Shown: positions 24,638 through 32,897 of the stretch, in pieces
Position numbering within the stretch: the stretch's first letter is position 1
Layout of the letters: every line of letters begins with the position of its first letter
Assembly: GCA_938011325.1 (NCBI GenBank)
Contig: CALLUD010000028.1
Span: 1-63,969 of the forward strand
Reading direction: 5' to 3'
Source: an uncultured Spartobacteria bacterium
Lineage (GTDB): Bacteria; Verrucomicrobiota; Verrucomicrobiia; Chthoniobacterales; JAATET01
DNA: 63,969 bases
Notes under the pieces: model-generated
Told to the model about the DNA's origin: nothing
The model's input: the letters and a program-made list of their open reading frames with translations, nothing else
The model's database searches: none
Position numbers and translations under genes: made by a program

Positions 24638-25012
24638 TTACGGCTGGGCGGTCTCCGGAGCCACCGCCGGCTGCGGGAGCGCGGGCTCGGTATCGAAACG
24701 GAAAATGGTCTCGCCTTCCTTCATAAGCCCGAGACGGTCGCGGGCGATCGTCTCGACATATTCCGGATCTTCGTTGAGCCATTTTTCCTCGCGCTGTTGC
24801 TGGCGCAGAAGGAGCTGCTGGTCGGCAAGCTCCTTCTCCAGCCCGGCGAGAGTGGCCCGCATCTCGTCGATGCGCCGCAGCTCCGGAATGAACGCCAGCG
24901 CAAAGACCGCAAGACTGCCCAGGCCGATGAGGAAGATGAGAAACCGATTGACCGCACGCCAAAAGTCCGTCTCGCGGCGTTTGCGAATATCGGCTTTGCC
25001 GTGGGTTCTCAT
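24638..25012 (-). CDS. ftsB: Cell division protein FtsB/DivIC family
   Basis: The 124-residue protein has a short basic cytoplasmic start (KADIRKRRE), one membrane helix (NRFLIFLIGLGSLAVFALAF) and a periplasmic coiled coil (LRRIDEMRATLAGLEKELAD) that ends in the family motif DPEYVETIARDRLGLMKEGE. It belongs to the FtsB/FtsL/DivIC group of the divisome. The gene follows eno by 12 bases, an order found in many bacteria. The Pro/Ala-rich tail is not conserved. Confidence 0.87.
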   Translation of the reverse strand: MRTHGKADIRKRRETDFWRAVNRFLIFLIGLGSLAVFALAFIPELRRIDEMRATLAGLEKELADQQLLLRQQQREEKWLNEDPEYVETIARDRLGLMKEGETIFRFDTEPALPQPAVAPETAQP

Positions 25013-25024
25013 CGGTCGCGCCTG

Positions 25025-26308
25025 CTAGCGCATCTTGCCTCCGTAAATGGCGTTCGAGCCAAGTTCCTCCTCGATGCGGAGGAGTTGATTGTATTTCGCG
25101 ACACGGTCCGTGCGGCAGAGCGATCCGGTCTTGATCTGGCCGGCGTTCGTCGCGACGGCGATGTCCGCAATCGTCGTGTCCTCGGTCTCGCCGGAGCGAT
25201 GACTGATGACGGCGGTGTATTTGTTGTCCATCGCCAGCTCGATCGCATCGAGGGTCTCGGTGAGCGAACCGATCTGGTTCACCTTCACGAGAATCGAGTT
25301 TGCCGTGCCGGTCTCGATGCCCTTGCGCAGGAAATCGACATTCGTGACGAAGAGATCATCGCCGACGAGCTGAACGCGGTCGCCGATCGTCTCGGTGAGC
25401 TTCTTCCACCCGGCCCAGTCGTTTTCGGCGCAGCCGTCCTCGATCGAGATGATCGGGTATTTCTTGCAAAGCGTCTCGTAGTAGGCGACGAGCTCATCGG
25501 CCGTGCGCTTCGAGCCATCCGACTTCTTGAATACGTATTTCTTCGTCGAGGCCTGATAGAACTCCGACGAGGCGCAATCCAGCGCGATGAAGATATCCTT
25601 GCCGAACTTGTAACCAGCGTCCTTCACCGCCTTGGCGATGGAATCCAGCGCGTCCTCCGCGGAGCTCAGCGCGGGCGCGAAGCCGCCTTCGTCGCCGATC
25701 GCAGTGGAAAGCCCGCGTCCCTTCAACACGTTCTTCAGCGCGTGGAAGATTTCCGTGCCGGCGCGAAGCGCCTCCGAGAAGGTCGGCAGCCCCTTGGGCA
25801 TGATCATGAACTCCTGGAAATCGATCGGCGCATCGGAGTGCGCACCGCCGTTCAGGATGTTCATCATCGGCACCGGCAGCACCTTCGCGTTCGGTCCGCC
25901 GAGATACTTGTAAAGCGGCTGGCCGAGCTGCGCGGCAGCGGCCTTGGCCACGGCGAGCGACACCCCAAGGATGGCATTTGCGCCGAGCTTCTTTTTGTTC
26001 GGCGTGCCGTCGAGGCTGATCATGAGCTTGTCGATCGAGACCTGATCGAGCGCGTCCATTCCGACGACCTCCGGGGCGATCGTCTTGTGAACGTTCGCCA
26101 CGGCCTTGCTCACGCCCTTGCCGAGATAACGGCCCTTGACGCCGTCGCGAAGTTCCACGGCCTCGTGCTCACCAGTGCTTGCGCCACTGGGCACGGCCGC
26201 GCGACCAATGGCGCCGCCAAGAAGTTCAACGTCGACCTCAACGGTCGGATTGCCACGCGAATCCAGAATTTCGCGCGCACGCAGGGAGATGATGGTGGTG
26301 TCTGACAT
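25025..26308 (-). CDS. eno: Enolase
   Basis: The 427-residue cytoplasmic glycolytic enzyme converts 2-phosphoglycerate to phosphoenolpyruvate. It has the enolase N-terminus (REILDSRGNPTVEVDV), SGASTGEHEAVELRD, the Mg-binding region (FIALDCASSEFY, SIEDGCAENDWAGW, VGDDLFVTN) and the C-terminal signature ISHRSGETEDTTIADIAV. Length and motifs are complete. It lies between the long greA gene and ftsB on the minus strand. Confidence 0.96.
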   Translation of the reverse strand: MSDTTIISLRAREILDSRGNPTVEVDVELLGGAIGRAAVPSGASTGEHEAVELRDGVKGRYLGKGVSKAVANVHKTIAPEVVGMDALDQVSIDKLMISLDGTPNKKKLGANAILGVSLAVAKAAAAQLGQPLYKYLGGPNAKVLPVPMMNILNGGAHSDAPIDFQEFMIMPKGLPTFSEALRAGTEIFHALKNVLKGRGLSTAIGDEGGFAPALSSAEDALDSIAKAVKDAGYKFGKDIFIALDCASSEFYQASTKKYVFKKSDGSKRTADELVAYYETLCKKYPIISIEDGCAENDWAGWKKLTETIGDRVQLVGDDLFVTNVDFLRKGIETGTANSILVKVNQIGSLTETLDAIELAMDNKYTAVISHRSGETEDTTIADIAVATNAGQIKTGSLCRTDRVAKYNQLLRIEEELGSNAIYGGKMR

Positions 26309-26346
26309 GAAATGAAAAATCGAGGCGTTACGGGGAATCTCCGCGC

Positions 26347-28215
26347 CTAGGCCGGAGCTTGCTCAGGAGCCTTCAGCAGTTCAAGGTTTTTGAAAGCGGA
26401 GATGTCGACGATCTTGACATTGCGCACTCCGGATTCCGTGGGCAATTCCACATCGTCGCCAACCGCCTTGCCGAGCAGCGCCTGCCCGATTGCGGCCTGA
26501 TACGACACGATCCCCTTTTCCGGCGCACCATCCCAGGCGCCGAGAATGGCAAACTCCTCCTCGCCGCCGGTTTCGTGATCGCGAAGCTTCACGACGGCGC
26601 CAATCGAGACCTTGCTCGTGTCGACGTCCTCGAAATTCGTGCCGCGCGCCATGCTGAGTTCGCGCTCCATTTCGGATTTGCGGCGAAGCAGCACGCGCTG
26701 CTGTTCCTTCGCACTCTTGAACTCAAAGTTTTCCCGCAGGTCGCCGTAGGACCGCGCGATGCTGATGTCCTTCGTGTTCTGCGGAATCTGGCGATTGACG
26801 AGATCGTCGTATTCGGCACGCCGCCGCTCGAGGCTGGCCCAGGAAACGACGAGGTTTTCCGCCTTCGAGTCATCCTGCTCGCCGGTGATCATGCTCTGAA
26901 TCTCCGGGTGCAGCTTGATGATGCGCGCGAGCAGCGAGCGTTTGTTCAGGTCGTCGAAAACGGTGGTCAGCTTCAGCTTTCGCACCGCGTCACGCACGAC
27001 GACCGGCTCGGCGTCGGCAAGCAGATCGCTGAGCAGCGTCTTGTCGTCCATCACGAGGTCGTGAAGTTTCGTGCCGCGCGTCACGTCGCTGAGCATGTCG
27101 TTCTCGAGCGCCGCGATGATCGCGCTGAACATGTCGGCGTTGAACTGCTCGGGGAATTCGGCACCGCGCTCCTTGCAGAGCCAGAAAAGAATCTCGGGCG
27201 TCACCGTCCGCTCGCGAATCCATTTGTCGAGCGCAACGCGAAACTCCTCCTTGCGCCCCTCCTGCTCGAACAAGCGCGCAATTTCCTGCACGAGACGCGG
27301 CGTGGCCCGCAGTGCCAGACTGAGCGCCTTGTCGGTCCAGCGATCGCCAAATGCCGTCTTGAAATGGGACAGCACACGGCGGTGCTTCGTCGCCGGCAGC
27401 GCCGAGAAAATCTCCGCCAGCCGGCCTTGCTCTCCGCGCAAAATATCCGCCACTCCCGGCGCTTCCTCGCCCGGCTGCAACGCCTCGTGGCGCTCGCAAA
27501 TCTCGTCGCGCGCCAGCAGCATCTCGATGGCCGGCACGGCGTGGAGCTTCTGGCCTTTCTTCGCGGCGTCCTCGATTTGACGCGCCAGGGCCTTCATCTC
27601 CTCGACTTCCTTCGCAAGGTCGTCGAGCGCCTTGACGATCGAATCGAGCGCGAGGACCTGATCCTTCGGGTGGCGCGCCCCCCGGAACGACTCCAGCAGC
27701 TTCGCGCCCTGGTTCACCGGCGCCTCGTGCAACTCGACGGGCAGGCCCTTCTTCGCCGGCAGATGCACGTGCGGGTCGCCCTTCAATTTCTTCTTCGCGT
27801 TGTCCCAGAACTTCTTGAACGTCGCCGCGTCCATGGCGTGCGGAACGAACACCGCCGTGATTTGCTCGACCGTTGCACGGCCGCCAAAATTCGAGAGCAC
27901 CTCCTTGGCGAGCCCGGCGGGATCCGATGACGCCCGCTCGCGCACGGCCGCCGGGTCCAGCGCCGCCTGCACCCGCACATGATCGGCAGGAATCGGCGCA
28001 AGGGTCTGGGCCGCGTAATCGGCCTGCATCGGGTGACCTTTCTTCGAACCGAAATCAATGAAAACCTGGTTGGTCAGAAGGTTCCACTCCGCCACGCGAC
28101 CGAAGCCCCAACTCTTGTGCTGGCAGAAAGCGCCAGGCTGCAATTTCTCCAGTTTCTCCGCCGCTTCCGGGCTCAGTTTCCCCGCTTCTACAACTTTCTG
28201 CAGTTCCTCGTTCAT
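26347..28215 (-). CDS. greA: Long GreA-type transcription elongation factor
   Basis: This protein of 622 residues has a GreA/GreB-like C-terminus: from about 470 it reads LERRRAEYDDLVNRQIPQNT, ARSYGDLRENFEFKSAKEQQ, then VSIGAVVKLRDHETGGEEEF and PTESGVRNVKIVDI. Typical GreA has 158 residues, so roughly 450 extra helical residues precede it, with a domain near the start that includes HKSWGFGRVAEWN. Chlamydial GreA is also about 715 residues, which supports a PVC-type long form. It should rescue backtracked RNA polymerase. The role of the N-terminal part is unknown. It sits upstream of eno. Confidence 0.85.
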   Translation of the reverse strand: MNEELQKVVEAGKLSPEAAEKLEKLQPGAFCQHKSWGFGRVAEWNLLTNQVFIDFGSKKGHPMQADYAAQTLAPIPADHVRVQAALDPAAVRERASSDPAGLAKEVLSNFGGRATVEQITAVFVPHAMDAATFKKFWDNAKKKLKGDPHVHLPAKKGLPVELHEAPVNQGAKLLESFRGARHPKDQVLALDSIVKALDDLAKEVEEMKALARQIEDAAKKGQKLHAVPAIEMLLARDEICERHEALQPGEEAPGVADILRGEQGRLAEIFSALPATKHRRVLSHFKTAFGDRWTDKALSLALRATPRLVQEIARLFEQEGRKEEFRVALDKWIRERTVTPEILFWLCKERGAEFPEQFNADMFSAIIAALENDMLSDVTRGTKLHDLVMDDKTLLSDLLADAEPVVVRDAVRKLKLTTVFDDLNKRSLLARIIKLHPEIQSMITGEQDDSKAENLVVSWASLERRRAEYDDLVNRQIPQNTKDISIARSYGDLRENFEFKSAKEQQRVLLRRKSEMERELSMARGTNFEDVDTSKVSIGAVVKLRDHETGGEEEFAILGAWDGAPEKGIVSYQAAIGQALLGKAVGDDVELPTESGVRNVKIVDISAFKNLELLKAPEQAPA

Positions 28216-28322
28216 GAAATCCTTCCCAACTTAGGGGCGGCAATTCGCATGGCGAGGAAAAATCCTCCGCATCACAACCGCCGGCATCCCGTGCGTCCGA
28301 GTGTCCAACCGAATCTCGAGAA

Positions 28323-28332
28323 TTGTATACAA
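28323..28332. promoter_or_regulatory. GntR-like palindromic operator
   Basis: TTGTATACAA is a perfect 10-bp palindrome that matches the usual GntR-family operator core, between the divergent greA and PEP-CTERM genes. A degenerate second copy (TTGT-CGCA-TACAA) lies at 28365-28377, close to the likely promoter of the PEP-CTERM gene. No GntR gene is in the window. Confidence 0.4.
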
Positions 28333-28409
28333 AATTTGCTTTCTCAGAACCGCTGTTGGTGTTATTGTCGCATACAATAATTCACCCCTACGTTCACCCC
28401 ACATATCCT

Positions 28410-29264
28410 ATGAGTATCCGCAAATTACTCCCCTCCCTCGGCGCGGCTTTGTGCGCCTTTGCCATCACCCCTTCCGCCATGGCCGGCCTGGGCATTGGCG
28501 AATCCCTCTACATCGATTTCGGCAAGAATGATGTCGAGAACGGTATCATCATGCCGGCCAACGGCCCGATGAATACAGACGCCGGAAACAGCACCGGCGT
28601 CCCGGATGCGTATGGCATTTACTGGAACAACGCCTGGACAAACACCGCGGACGCTGGAGGACCGGTTCCACCGGATCCTGTCATCAACCTCATCAACTCC
28701 CAGAACGTGCCCACCGGCATTGACCTGGTGTTTACGGAAGGCTGGGAATCCAATGGCTTCAAGAACGGCGGGTTGCTGAACCCCGACCCGGCTCTTCTCG
28801 GCGAATTCGCATCCAAGAACGCTGTCGGCGATTATTTCTTCATCAACAAACCATACACCGCAGACAAGCAAGGCATCGCTTCGATGACCTTCTACGGTCT
28901 CGATACCTCGCTTACCTACGACTTCAAGATCTTCGCGACGCGGGAAATTGGTGAGGTCCGAATCACCGAATATACAATTATCGATATCAACGGCACGCAC
29001 ACCCTTCTGTATCAGACATCAGGAGCGGGCATTGGCGCTGGCGGCTACAACGGCAACAATGACGAGTTCGCCACGTTCAGCGGAATCGTTCCCAACGAAT
29101 TCGGCGAGATCACCCTCACGGTTCGCGTGGCAGAAAGTGATTTTGCCTACATCGGCGCGCTGCAGCTGACGGCTGTTCCGGAGCCCTCCCAGCTGGCGCT
29201 GCTTGCGTTTGGCGCGGGTTGCCTGGTGGTCTTCACCATTCGCCGCCGCCGCGCACAGAACTGA
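28410..29264 (+). CDS. PEP-CTERM sorted secreted protein
   Basis: The 284-residue protein starts with a signal peptide (MSIRKLLPSLGAALCAFAIT, cleavage near SAMA) and ends in the PEP-CTERM sorting tail: the motif VPEPSQ, a hydrophobic helix (LALLAFGAGCLVVFTI) and an RRRR cluster. Exosortase cuts such tails and releases or attaches the protein at the surface. The middle has beta-rich, Asn/Gly-rich sequence (SESLYIDFG-type start, GAGIGAGGYNGNNDEF) and no recognised domain. A frame extending upstream to 28323 lacks a signal peptide. No exosortase gene is in the window. Confidence 0.88.
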   Translation: MSIRKLLPSLGAALCAFAITPSAMAGLGIGESLYIDFGKNDVENGIIMPANGPMNTDAGNSTGVPDAYGIYWNNAWTNTADAGGPVPPDPVINLINSQNVPTGIDLVFTEGWESNGFKNGGLLNPDPALLGEFASKNAVGDYFFINKPYTADKQGIASMTFYGLDTSLTYDFKIFATREIGEVRITEYTIIDINGTHTLLYQTSGAGIGAGGYNGNNDEFATFSGIVPNEFGEITLTVRVAESDFAYIGALQLTAVPEPSQLALLAFGAGCLVVFTIRRRRAQN

Positions 29265-29277
29265 TTGCTTTCAAGGT

Positions 29278-29310
29278 GAAGCTGCTCAGGCGAGGTGCTT
29301 GAGCAGCTTC
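29278..29310. terminator. Hairpin between convergent genes
   Basis: GAAGCTGCTCA (29278-29288) and TGAGCAGCTTC (29300-29310) are perfect 11-bp arms around an 11-base loop, between the convergent PEP-CTERM and mpl genes. The left arm contains the mpl stop codon. There is no strong T run on either side, so it could be a bidirectional, Rho-independent-like terminator or just an RNA-stabilising hairpin. Confidence 0.55.
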
Positions 29311-30662
29311 TCGTGAATCCCGTCGAAGCCGCCGTTGCTGAAGACGACGATCACGTCGCCTGGTTCGACAAGCGGAACGAGCTTCGACACGATCGCATCC
29401 GCGGTCGGCTCGTAATGCGCGGGCTTCCCGGTGCTCGCAATGTCCGCGACCACCTTTTCCGGGTTCAAGCGTTCGTGCTCGGGAATCTGCTCCAGTCGCG
29501 CCACCTGCGCGATGAACACGCCATCCGCGTCGATAAACGCGGCAGGGAGCGATTCCTGAAACACCGCACGTCGCGTCGTATTCGACCGCGGCTCGAAGAT
29601 CGCCCATAGCCTCGAGCCGGCATAGCGCCGTCTCAGGCCGGCCAGCGTCTCGCGGATCGCCGTCGGATGGTGCCCGAAGTCGTCGATGACGGTCACCCCG
29701 TTCACAAATCCACGCACCTCCTGCCGGCGCTTGATGCCTGCAAATGTCCGCAACGCCTCCTGAATGGCCGGCACGGGCACGTTGTAGAAATGCGCTGCCG
29801 ACGCTGCCATTGCCGCGTTGCGAATGTTGAAATCGCCAAGCATCGGAATTTCGAACGTCTCGCCAAACAACTCGAAGACGGACCGATCCGCGTGATGCTG
29901 GACGTGGCGAATCTGGTTGGCCGCGTTCTCCGAAAAGCCGACCTCCACGATTGGCGCCGGGCAGGTGCGGCCGACGTCGATGCAGTTCGGATCATCCGCG
30001 TTGAGCAGCACCATTCCCTCGCTGGGAACGATGTTCAGCAGGCGGCGGAAGCTCGTCTTGATGTCATCGAGGTCGCGAAAGATGTCCGCGTGATCGAACT
30101 CGATGTTGTTCACGATCACCAGCTCAGGCAGGTAATGGACAAACTTCGAGCGCTTGTCGAAAAACGCGGTGTCGTATTCGTCGCCCTCGATCACGAAATA
30201 CTTCGAGTCCCGCAGGCAGCACCCCTGCCCGAGATTCGCGGGAATTCCGCCGATCAACCATCCCGGCGCGAGCCCGGCATGCTCGAGAATCCACGCCAGA
30301 AGCGAGGTCGTGGTCGTTTTTCCGTGCGTGCCCGTGACCACGAGATTGTGCCGTCCACGCAGAAAGAACTGCTTCAGTGTTTCCGGCAGCGACAGGTAAT
30401 AGAGCTTCCGGTTGAGCACGGCCTCGACCGCCGGCTTGCCGCGAGTCATGGCATTCCCCACCACGACCAGATCGGTCTCCGCCGGAATGTCGGCGGGATC
30501 GAACCCCCTGGTGATCGGAATGCCCTTCTCCTCCAGAAACGTGGACATCGGCGGGTAGACGTGGTCGTCCTGCCCGGTGACGATGAACCCGCGATCGCGC
30601 ATCCCGGCCGCGACGGCACCCATCGCGGTGCCGCAAATGCCGAGGAAATGGATGTGTTTCAC
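29286..30662 (-). CDS. mpl: UDP-N-acetylmuramate:L-alanyl-gamma-D-glutamyl-meso-DAP ligase
   Basis: The 458-residue Mur ligase recycles tripeptide from the cell wall by joining it to UDP-MurNAc, in the cytoplasm. The start MKHIHFLGICGTAMGAVAAG and the ATP loop TGTHGKTTTTS are those of Mpl rather than MurC, which lacks the extended VTGQDDHVYPPMSTFLE region. Later motifs such as EGDEYDTAFFDKRSKF and DDFGHHPTAIRETL are also Mpl-like. The C-terminal domain is complete. It is convergent with the PEP-CTERM gene. Confidence 0.9.
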   Translation of the reverse strand: MKHIHFLGICGTAMGAVAAGMRDRGFIVTGQDDHVYPPMSTFLEEKGIPITRGFDPADIPAETDLVVVGNAMTRGKPAVEAVLNRKLYYLSLPETLKQFFLRGRHNLVVTGTHGKTTTTSLLAWILEHAGLAPGWLIGGIPANLGQGCCLRDSKYFVIEGDEYDTAFFDKRSKFVHYLPELVIVNNIEFDHADIFRDLDDIKTSFRRLLNIVPSEGMVLLNADDPNCIDVGRTCPAPIVEVGFSENAANQIRHVQHHADRSVFELFGETFEIPMLGDFNIRNAAMAASAAHFYNVPVPAIQEALRTFAGIKRRQEVRGFVNGVTVIDDFGHHPTAIRETLAGLRRRYAGSRLWAIFEPRSNTTRRAVFQESLPAAFIDADGVFIAQVARLEQIPEHERLNPEKVVADIASTGKPAHYEPTADAIVSKLVPLVEPGDVIVVFSNGGFDGIHEKLLKHLA

Positions 30663-30744
30663 GCCAAAATCTGATCCCGCTCCTCCCTTCCGTCACCAAG
30701 CCCTGTCGGGCTTCGAAACGAAGAGGAAAATCACGGGAAATGTC

Positions 30745-31887
30745 TCAATAGACGTCGCGCAGGTAGCGGTGCTCCTTCTTGAGCCCGTCGATGTAGGCAA
30801 TCGCCTCCTCCGGAGACCTGCCGCCTTCCTTCTCGACGATCTGGTGCAACGCCTGGTCGACATCCTTTGCCATGCGCGACGCATCGCCGCAGACGTAGAA
30901 CGTGGCGCCGCCTTCGAGCCACTCGAAGAGTTCCTTCGAGGCTTCGAGCATCCGGTGCTGCACGTAGATCTTGTAGTCCTGGTCGCGCGAAAACGCGGTG
31001 TCGAGACGGGTCAATACCCCGTCGGCCTGGTATTTCTCGAACTCGTCCCTGTAGAAGAAGTCCGTGGCCGACCGCTGCTCTCCGAAGAACAGCCAGTTGC
31101 GGCCCGTCGCACCCGTGGCCTGGCGTTCCTGCAACATTGCGCGGAACGGTGCAATCCCGGTGCCGGGGCCAACCATGATGATGTCCTTCGACATGTCGGC
31201 GGGAACTCGGAAGTGCTTCGCCGTATGCACAAACACCGGCACCTTTCCTTCGCCCTCCGCCCGCTCGGCGAGGTAGGACGAGCAGACGCCGGCACGCGGA
31301 CGGTTGAAGCTCTCGTAGCGAACGACCGCGACGGTAAGGTGCACCGATTCGCCAACGACCTTCTGCGACGACGCGATCGAATACAGACGCGGCTGCAGCT
31401 TGCGCAGACAGCCGACGAATTCCTCCGGTGTGAATTGCGCCTGCGTGAACTCAAGGAGCGGATCGAGCACATCGCGACCCCACAGATATTCGTCGAGCTG
31501 CGTTTTCACCGCGGGATCAAGGAGGTCCTTGAGGAAGGTCGCGGAGTCATCCTTCTCGGCGATCGCACCCAACAGCTTCTTGTCCGGCGCGGTGATGATG
31601 TAGTCCTTCGTGAGCGCCTGCCGGATTGGCACCATTTCCTTGGCCGGATTCGGCACGATCTCGTCGCCGCTGAAGCCGAGTCGCTCGAGGATCTGGGAAA
31701 CCAGCGCCGGATCGTTCTGAGGGAACACGCCCAGCGAGTCCCCCACCTCGTAGGTCAGTCCCGATCCCTGCAGAGAAATTTCAAAATGCCGCGTGTCCTT
31801 TTCCGAACCCTCCAGGGTCAGTTTGCGATTGACCGTGAGAGTGGCGGGAAATGGGTTTTTGCGGCTGTAAGCTCCTTCCGTGGACAT
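30745..31887 (-). CDS. Flavodoxin-less sulfite reductase flavoprotein-type NADPH reductase
   Basis: The 380-residue protein matches the C-terminal part of the diflavin reductase at 15225-16979, starting at its linker: YSRKNPFPATLTVNRKL here against YGRHNPFPAPLLTNRLL there. It has FAD- and NADPH-binding motifs (RLYSIASS, GVCSSYLAE, GPGTGIAPF, and C-terminal RDVY) but no flavodoxin domain. It would move electrons between NADPH and FAD and needs a separate FMN protein or other acceptor. ATG at 31887 is chosen because 13 earlier codons have no homologous counterpart. A sulfite-reduction role or a ferredoxin partner is possible; no sulfite reductase gene is nearby. Confidence 0.86.
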   Translation of the reverse strand: MSTEGAYSRKNPFPATLTVNRKLTLEGSEKDTRHFEISLQGSGLTYEVGDSLGVFPQNDPALVSQILERLGFSGDEIVPNPAKEMVPIRQALTKDYIITAPDKKLLGAIAEKDDSATFLKDLLDPAVKTQLDEYLWGRDVLDPLLEFTQAQFTPEEFVGCLRKLQPRLYSIASSQKVVGESVHLTVAVVRYESFNRPRAGVCSSYLAERAEGEGKVPVFVHTAKHFRVPADMSKDIIMVGPGTGIAPFRAMLQERQATGATGRNWLFFGEQRSATDFFYRDEFEKYQADGVLTRLDTAFSRDQDYKIYVQHRMLEASKELFEWLEGGATFYVCGDASRMAKDVDQALHQIVEKEGGRSPEEAIAYIDGLKKEHRYLRDVY

Positions 31888-31946
31888 ATCCGGCTGAGTT
31901 AATGGCAACCGCCGTCGCGATGGCAAGCGGTCTTGACCGTCATCTG

Positions 31947-32897
31947 CTATTTTTGGCCGGCAAGGAGGCGCCGGACCAGTTGTTCGCTCGTCAGCACGCC
32001 CACGGGCCTGCCCTCCGCATCAACCACCGTCGCCATCGACAGCCGGGCCGCACGCAGCTTTCGCAATGCCTCGAGTGCCTTCTCGTGGGCGCGAACCGTC
32101 ACCACGCGGCGCACGTAGGATTGCGCGCGACCGGAGGTCACGCCATCAAGCAGAAGATCGAAGGAACGGATGAGTCCCCTCACGCCGCCATCGTCGCCGA
32201 CAACCAGGAAGCGATCCACGTCGGTTTCACGGGCGAGCTTCAGCAACTCCCGCACTTCCGTTTCGGGGCGCACCTTGGGAGCGTCCTTCATGGGTATCAT
32301 CAGGTCTCCCGCGAGCACGGTGCGGAATTCCACGACGTGGTTGATCAGGGCGCGTTCCCCGGCGGTGAGCTGTCCCTTGGCCTCGCTCTCCGCGAGCAGG
32401 CGATTGAGGTCCTCGACGGCAACGATTCTCCCGCTCACCGCCTCGCGCTGACGACGGAAAAGCGGTCGCAAGATCCATGCGCCCAGGCTCAAAAGCGGCG
32501 CCATCACGAGATAGGTCGCGGTCAGAATCCGGGCGAAGATCACCAGCGTGCGATACGGGAAGCGCCGGAAGATCGCCTTGGGCAGAAATTCCAGCCCAAA
32601 AATGAACACCGGCAGCGACACGGCCAGCACCGCGATCGCCCCGGCCGCTCCCATCCATTCGGTGAACTTCCAGAACAACAACGTCACCGCGAGGATGTTG
32701 GCGGTGTTGGTGATGACGACGACCGTCACCATGAGCCGCTCGATCCGCGTGAGCAGGCTGTCGAGCTTCTGCGCCGCCTCCTCACCGCGCCGGGCGTAGT
32801 GACGGAGCCGCACACGGTTCACCGACAGCACGCCGTATTCGATACCGGAGAACGTGAACGACACGATCAGGCAGGCCAGCAACGCGAGCCAGATCAT
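31947..32897 (-). CDS. CNNM family (DUF21/CBS) protein, second of a pair
   Basis: The 316-residue membrane protein has an N-terminal DUF21 domain with several helices (MIWLALLACLIVSFTFSGIE), followed by two CBS repeats at about 190-310 (AGDLMIPMKDAPKVRPETEV, then VRRVVTVRAHEKALEALRKL and GVLTSEQLVRRLL). The C-terminal CorC/HlyC domain of the partner is absent. The family moves magnesium or divalent metals or regulates transport. It overlaps the previous CNNM gene by four bases (ATGA), so the pair is co-translated and may be a heteromer. Confidence 0.88.
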   Translation of the reverse strand: MIWLALLACLIVSFTFSGIEYGVLSVNRVRLRHYARRGEEAAQKLDSLLTRIERLMVTVVVITNTANILAVTLLFWKFTEWMGAAGAIAVLAVSLPVFIFGLEFLPKAIFRRFPYRTLVIFARILTATYLVMAPLLSLGAWILRPLFRRQREAVSGRIVAVEDLNRLLAESEAKGQLTAGERALINHVVEFRTVLAGDLMIPMKDAPKVRPETEVRELLKLARETDVDRFLVVGDDGGVRGLIRSFDLLLDGVTSGRAQSYVRRVVTVRAHEKALEALRKLRAARLSMATVVDAEGRPVGVLTSEQLVRRLLAGQK

